A DNA stretch of 10,157 nucleotides, taken from positions 1-10,157 of the forward strand of contig DMRT01000095.1 of NCBI GenBank assembly GCA_003455235.1. The letters are read 5' to 3'. Position numbers and translations under genes: made by a program. Of this stretch, positions 7,901 to 10,157 are shown in pieces (position 1 is the first letter of the stretch; each line of letters starts with the position of its first letter). The DNA comes from Chitinophagaceae bacterium. GTDB lineage: Bacteria; Bacteroidota; Bacteroidia; Chitinophagales; Chitinophagaceae. The notes below the pieces were generated by a model, which was given only the letters and a program-made list of their open reading frames with translations, did not search any database and was not told the DNA's origin.

Positions 7901-8565
7901 CACCTACACCTTCTACAACCGTGGCCGGAAGTACTACATATTATGTAAGCCAGACGCAGAGCTGTGGTGAAAGTCCGCGTGCTGCGATTACCGTGGTTGT
8001 TAATCCAACACCGGCAGCACCGGCAGGATTAACTGTTACAAATCTTACCACCAGTTCGGCAACATTGAACTGGAACATATCTGCCGGAAATTATTATACG
8101 GTGGAATATAAGGCAGCCAGCTCGGGCACATGGAACAATGCGGCCAGTTCTGTTACCACCGGCTCTGTTACCGTTTCCGGCCTGGTTCCGGGAGCAACAT
8201 ATGATTGGCGGGTGAGTGTTAACTGTTCCACTACGCCCATCAGTAATTATACAGCATCGCAGTTCACCACCAATACATACAATAACCAGATCACCAATAT
8301 CCGGAATGGCTTTGGACTTAAGATATCGCCCGATCCGGTGAATGAAAATCCCTGGCTCGACTATATCGTTCCGGGTTCGGGAGAAGTAACCGGTATGCTG
8401 TATGATTCGTATGGCCGGCGTATGAAAGTGCTTTTCACTGTTACTCAGTCAGCAGGCCAGTACCGGGTTTCCCTGGCGGGCCAGTTCAGTCAGTTGGCGC
8501 ACGGTTGTTATTTTGTACGACTGGTACAGAACGGAAAAGGTCACTCCATCAAATTCATTAAATAA
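4936..8565 (+). CDS. Secreted multidomain GH13 amylase/pullulanase-like enzyme with T9SS sorting domain
   Basis: This is a 1209-residue extracellular starch-degrading enzyme. GTG at 4936 is the start because it alone retains the signal peptide (residues 1-19, cleavage MA/Q). Modules in order: an N-terminal beta-rich module (about 20-165) that I cannot name; an Ig-like segment (about 165-245); a CBM48/isoamylase-type N domain (about 262-352, with GDFSNW); a GH13 barrel (about 390-770); a C-terminal beta domain (to about 865); two near-identical Ig-like CHU_C-type repeats (869-946 and 947-1026); an FnIII domain (about 1028-1112); and a type A T9SS sorting domain (about 1125-1209, KISPDPV to the terminal KFIK). 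Catalytic residues: region I DVVYNH (481-486), nucleophile Asp556 in GFRFD, acid/base Glu601 in MILEF, and Asp667 in ESHDEE. Region IV has Ser where most GH13 enzymes have Asn, and region III lacks the usual Gly before Glu. CBM48 suggests action on branched alpha-glucans, but pullulanase versus amylase specificity is open. Confidence 0.9.
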   Translation: MKKIFLLLAICSMVNVSMAQRLLSWTPEFPVDNSTLVMTVDCNKGNQGLLNFEGGNSSNVYVHVGVITNLSTGPTDWRYVKFTWGTSDPAAHATALGANKYQYSISNIRTFFAVPAGETIKKVCVIFRNASGSLKQVNSDNSDMYNPVYGNSEYGVRINLPPFEPRYIPWIEPISVNVGGSISISGVASANSNLTLKLNGNTIQTASNASTISATPTIATACAQQVFLEGNNGSVTVKDSFSFYIPPTTTVAALPAGVQEGINYLPGNTSATLVLFAPGKNNVVVIGDFSNWTVQCANQMNKTPDGNYFWITITGLTAGTEYAYQYLIDNSIKVADPYTQKVLDPDNDPYIDAVTYPNLKPYPTGLTTGIVSILQTAEPQYNWQVNNFSKPDKRNLMVYELLIRDFTAQHSYQSLIDSLQYLKNIGINAIELMPINEFDGNESWGYNPSFYFAPDKYYGTKNKLKEFIDKCHQNGIAVILDVVYNHCTGNAPQAKMYWNSSTNQPAANNPWLNVTAPHPYSVFNDFNHTSTATQYLVQRSLNHWLNEYRVDGFRFDLAKGFTQTPSNTTTVENYDASRVANLKRYYDGTIPTHPGTYMILEFLGTLPCQEEQEYATYGFMLWGNNNFVYNQCTMGYTTNSDISPIVYTDPKKAYSNPAEVGYMESHDEERTMYKNLTFGNSSGSYNVKTLATALAREEAAASVFFTVPGPKMIWQFEERGYDISLVFGGSNVAPKPPHWEYMNVPERRHLYDVYKSIIDFRLNNPAIFNNTSFTYDFNNNGGLYKLFQIADPNSSGLKVTVVANLDVVAQSRSVTFQSTGGWTNYISNGTGTGINGATSSNFTLATAAQTVTLQPGEYHIYVSVPACNTAAPTAATPISYCVGAAAIPLTATGTNLLWYTTATGGTGSATAPTPSTAVVGSTTYYVSQTIGCEGPRFAIVVNVTASTAAPTVTTPVTYCRNATAAPLTAAGTNLLWYTAATGGTGSATAPTPSTTVAGSTTYYVSQTQSCGESPRAAITVVVNPTPAAPAGLTVTNLTTSSATLNWNISAGNYYTVEYKAASSGTWNNAASSVTTGSVTVSGLVPGATYDWRVSVNCSTTPISNYTASQFTTNTYNNQITNIRNGFGLKISPDPVNENPWLDYIVPGSGEVTGMLYDSYGRRMKVLFTVTQSAGQYRVSLAGQFSQLAHGCYFVRLVQNGKGHSIKFIK
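7540..7773 (+). repeat. Ig-like (CHU_C-associated) repeat, copy 1
   Basis: This encodes residues 869-946 of the T9SS amylase. It shares long identical stretches with copy 2 directly downstream, including GTNLLWYT, ATGGTGSATAPTPST and GSTTYYVSQT. Paired cysteines (Cys889-type SYC and GCEG) are placed as in the other copy. Such tandem Ig-like modules are common spacers in T9SS-exported Bacteroidota enzymes. Confidence 0.75.
7774..8013 (+). repeat. Ig-like (CHU_C-associated) repeat, copy 2
   Basis: This encodes residues 947-1026 of the T9SS amylase and begins with the same TAAPT motif as copy 1. Protein identity to copy 1 is high over the LLWYT...YYVSQT core, while the DNA differs at many third positions. 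The duplication is therefore not very recent, or selection has acted on the protein. Confidence 0.75.
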
Positions 8566-8594
8566 TCCCTTTAACTGAGATAAAAACTACGCTT

Positions 8595-9335
8595 ATGGTA
8601 TCTGATGCAAATGGAAATTCTGTGAAGAATATTAAAAGTCTCCAGGCTATCCAGACCGAAGTGCAGGGCAGTAACAGAATCGCCTTGTCTGTTGACTGTG
8701 TCATCTTCGGGTTTGACGAAAACAAACTGAAGGTTCTGCTGATCCGCAGTGATCTGAAAAAATATCAAAGCAGGTGGTCATTGCTCGGCGACCTGGTAGG
8801 GGGCAAGGAAGATATACATGATGCCGCCTACCGTATCCTGAAAGAACGTACCGGCCTAGATGACGTTTACCTGGAACAGGTTCACACGTTTGGTTCTGTT
8901 AACCGGCACCCGGCCGGCCGGGTGGTTACCGTTGCCTACTGCTCGCTGATCAATGTGCAGCACCACAAACTAAAAATACTGGATAACGAACTTCACTGGC
9001 ATGATGTAAACAGTGTTTCGGACCTGGCATTCGATCACCAGGAAATATTTGAAGCCTGTTACAAGTGGCTGCAAAAAAGGATACAGGAGCACCCGCTGGG
9101 ATTTAACCTGTTGCCGAAGAAATTTTCGCTTCGCGACCTGCAGAACCTCTACGAAGCCATACTGAACACCAAGATGGACCGACGGAATTTCAGGAAAAAG
9201 TTCTTTTCGATGGACTTTCTGATCGATATTGACGAAATGGAGCAGGATGTGCCGCACCGGCCGGGGAAGCTCTACAAGTTCAATTTCGAGAAATACGCCA
9301 AAAAGAAGAAGAAGTGGGTGGGTATTGACTTTTAG
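8595..9335 (+). CDS. Nudix-domain transcriptional regulator with C-terminal winged helix
   Basis: This 246-residue protein has the NrtR/AraR-type architecture. A Nudix-fold ligand domain (about 25-150) is followed by a winged-helix DNA-binding domain (about 168-232, with PKKFSLRDLQNLYEAIL and DRRNFRKKFF). The Nudix box spans 65-88 but is degenerate: the REUxEE core reads RILKER (80-85), so the Glu after Arg80 is Ile and the second Glu of the EE pair is Arg. The box also has Asp66 where Gly is usual. Hydrolase activity is therefore unlikely and a sensor role likely. Family members are known to control NAD metabolism (NrtR) and arabinose use (AraR of B. thetaiotaomicron). Here the starch genes on both sides and the repeated palindrome suggest control of this locus. 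It lies 29 nt after the T9SS amylase without a terminator, so it is probably co-transcribed and, given the operator at 4900-4922, possibly autoregulated. The lysine-rich C-terminus (235-240) is a minor oddity. Confidence 0.85.
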   Translation: MVSDANGNSVKNIKSLQAIQTEVQGSNRIALSVDCVIFGFDENKLKVLLIRSDLKKYQSRWSLLGDLVGGKEDIHDAAYRILKERTGLDDVYLEQVHTFGSVNRHPAGRVVTVAYCSLINVQHHKLKILDNELHWHDVNSVSDLAFDHQEIFEACYKWLQKRIQEHPLGFNLLPKKFSLRDLQNLYEAILNTKMDRRNFRKKFFSMDFLIDIDEMEQDVPHRPGKLYKFNFEKYAKKKKKWVGIDF

Positions 9336-9394
9336 GCCGAGACTTTAGGGTTTAAATATTAGGCCCCCCCGGTAAAAAAATAATTAACAAAAAA

Positions 9395-9423
9395 TTGGTA
9401 TTCCCGAAAAATACTTTACTTTG
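9395..9423 (+). promoter_or_regulatory. Predicted promoter of the susC-like gene
   Basis: TTG (9395-9397), 18 nt, then TTACTTTG (9416-9423) resembles the Bacteroidota TTG/TAnnTTTG promoter, with 5 of 6 defined -7 positions matching. The last two bases of the -7 element are the first two of the operator palindrome, so a bound protein would occlude the polymerase. The predicted transcript start near 9430 leaves a leader of about 80 nt before the ATG at 9512. Confidence 0.5.
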
Positions 9424-9438
9424 TGTAAGTTTTACACA
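9422..9438 (+). promoter_or_regulatory. Palindromic operator upstream of susC
   Basis: TGTGTAA, 3 nt, then TTACACA is a perfect 7-bp inverted repeat and the best match to the window consensus. It overlaps the -7 element and the predicted transcription start of the susC-like gene, and it lies 87 bp after the stop codon of the Nudix regulator gene. It is interpreted as the primary operator for that regulator by position and by recurrence before two other transcription units. Confidence 0.65.
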
Positions 9439-9445
9439 TTTTAAG

Positions 9446-9462
9446 TGTGTAGAATGTACGCA
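9446..9462 (+). promoter_or_regulatory. Degenerate second operator copy in tandem at susC
   Basis: TGTGTAG, AAT, then GTACGCA matches the consensus TGTGTAA-N3-TTACACA at 11 of 14 positions. Its centre is 24 bp from that of the perfect copy, which would permit side-by-side binding of two dimers. The weaker right half lowers confidence. Confidence 0.4.
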
Positions 9463-9511
9463 AAGTACAAATCAGATTGCAAATTTTTTTAAAAAACGAA
9501 ACGCTTGTTTT

Positions 9512-10157
9512 ATGAGAAAAAGTAATAGACTACTCTCCCGCGTTCTGTCCGTTTTCTTTTTAATGCTGGCATGCTCCTTCGCCGCATTGGCACAGAATGC
9601 CGTAACCGGTAAAGTAACCGATTCTAAAGATGGTTCACCTGTTCCCGGAGTTACGATCACCGTGAAGGGAAGTAAAACGATCACCCAAACTGCTGCAGAC
9701 GGAACATTTAAAATCAATGCTCCTGCCAATGCCACCCTGGTATTTACATCGGTTGGCTTTGCCACTTTTGAATCGGCTGTTGCCGGAAAATCATCGGTTG
9801 ATGTAAGTCTGGTACAGGTTAACCAGCAGCTGAATGAAGTGGTGGTGGTGGCATATGGTACCAAACGCAAGGGTGATCTTACCGGATCGGTAACATCTGT
9901 TAATGCCAAAGACTTCCAGCAGGGTGTGGTGAATTCATCCGAACAACTGCTGCAGGGTAAAGTGGCCGGCCTGGAAGTAACCACGGGTGGTGGCTCACCT
10001 GGTGGCGGAAGCCGTATCCGCATCCGCGGTGGCGCTTCGCTGAATGCGAGCAACGACCCGCTGATCGTGATTGATGGTGTTCCGGTGGAAGGAAACGGGA
10101 TTGCCGGATCTTCCAACCTGCTTAATACCATTAACCCGAATGACATTGAATCGATGA
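9512..10157 (+). CDS. susC: SusC-like TonB-dependent outer-membrane receptor (5' part; runs off the window)
   Basis: Only the first 215 codons are present and the frame is open to the window end. SusC family receptors form the barrel of the SusCD complex that imports glycans across the outer membrane. Visible parts: a signal peptide (1-27, cleavage ALA/Q); a carboxypeptidase-regulatory-like beta-sandwich (about 29-102, VTGKVTDSKDGSPVPGVTITVKG with ADGTF); the TonB-box region (108-127, NEVVVVAYGTKRKGDLTGSV); and the start of the plug domain (145-215, QLLQGKVAGLEV, RIRIRGGASL, PLIVIDGVPV, NPNDIESM). Full-length members are around 1000 residues. The ATG at 9512 is chosen because it gives the signal peptide. 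It has its own promoter and two operator copies, and a SusD-like gene is expected downstream. Starch or maltodextrin as the substrate is inferred from the neighbouring GH13 genes. Confidence 0.93.
   Translation, partial: MRKSNRLLSRVLSVFFLMLACSFAALAQNAVTGKVTDSKDGSPVPGVTITVKGSKTITQTAADGTFKINAPANATLVFTSVGFATFESAVAGKSSVDVSLVQVNQQLNEVVVVAYGTKRKGDLTGSVTSVNAKDFQQGVVNSSEQLLQGKVAGLEVTTGGGSPGGGSRIRIRGGASLNASNDPLIVIDGVPVEGNGIAGSSNLLNTINPNDIESM

Noticed and set aside
8595..9335. Nudix hydrolase (housekeeping pyrophosphatase) annotation
   Set aside because: The catalytic Nudix-box glutamates are replaced and a winged-helix domain follows, so a regulatory role fits better.
9364..9370. Run of seven C as a phase-variation tract
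   Set aside because: It lies in noncoding DNA just after the regulator, upstream of the predicted susC promoter and outside its elements. A single 7-mer run is not evidence of phase variation.
9472..10146. 224-codon open frame on the minus strand
   Set aside because: It lies antisense to the susC-like gene, whose + strand translation shows a signal peptide, TonB-box region and plug motifs. The reverse frame has no recognisable domain.

Overview
The window reads as a starch/maltodextrin utilization locus from a Bacteroidota bacterium, most likely of the Chitinophagaceae or a nearby Sphingobacteriia/Chitinophagia lineage. The grounds are a SusC-type TonB-dependent receptor, a type IX secretion (T9SS) C-terminal sorting domain, CHU_C-type Ig-like repeats, a Nudix/winged-helix transcription factor, promoters resembling the Bacteroidota TTG/TAnnTTTG pattern, and A/T-rich leaders in place of Shine-Dalgarno sequences. 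Taxonomy below the phylum is an inference.

Layout (all genes on the + strand): (1) 91-1476, a GH13 alpha-amylase-family lipoprotein; (2) 1611-2942, a 12-helix MFS sugar transporter of the GPH/SLC45-like type; (3) 2970-4820, a SusA-like GH13 neopullulanase/cyclomaltodextrinase with a Sec signal peptide, 27 nt after the transporter and probably in its operon; (4) 4936-8565, a 1209-residue secreted GH13 enzyme with CBM48, Ig-like and FnIII modules and a T9SS tail; (5) 8595-9335, a Nudix-domain transcriptional regulator 29 nt after gene 4; (6) 9512 to the window end, the first 215 codons of a SusC-like outer-membrane receptor. No tRNA, rRNA, CRISPR or mobile element was seen, and no gap between genes exceeds 300 bases.

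Inferred joint function: the T9SS enzyme and possibly the lipoprotein amylase cut starch outside the cell or at its surface. SusC, with a SusD that should lie beyond the window, imports oligosaccharides. The periplasmic SusA-like enzyme shortens them, and the MFS protein carries the small products into the cytoplasm.

The most interesting signal lies between the genes. A palindrome with consensus TGTGTAA-N3-TTACACA sits near the predicted promoters of the transporter-susA unit (1566-1582), the T9SS amylase (4900-4922) and susC (9422-9438). A degenerate second copy lies just downstream at susC (9446-9462), and a perfect right half-site precedes the first amylase (35-41). The Nudix regulator encoded between these sites has lost key Nudix-box glutamates, so it is the natural candidate for binding this operator and sensing a sugar or nucleotide ligand.
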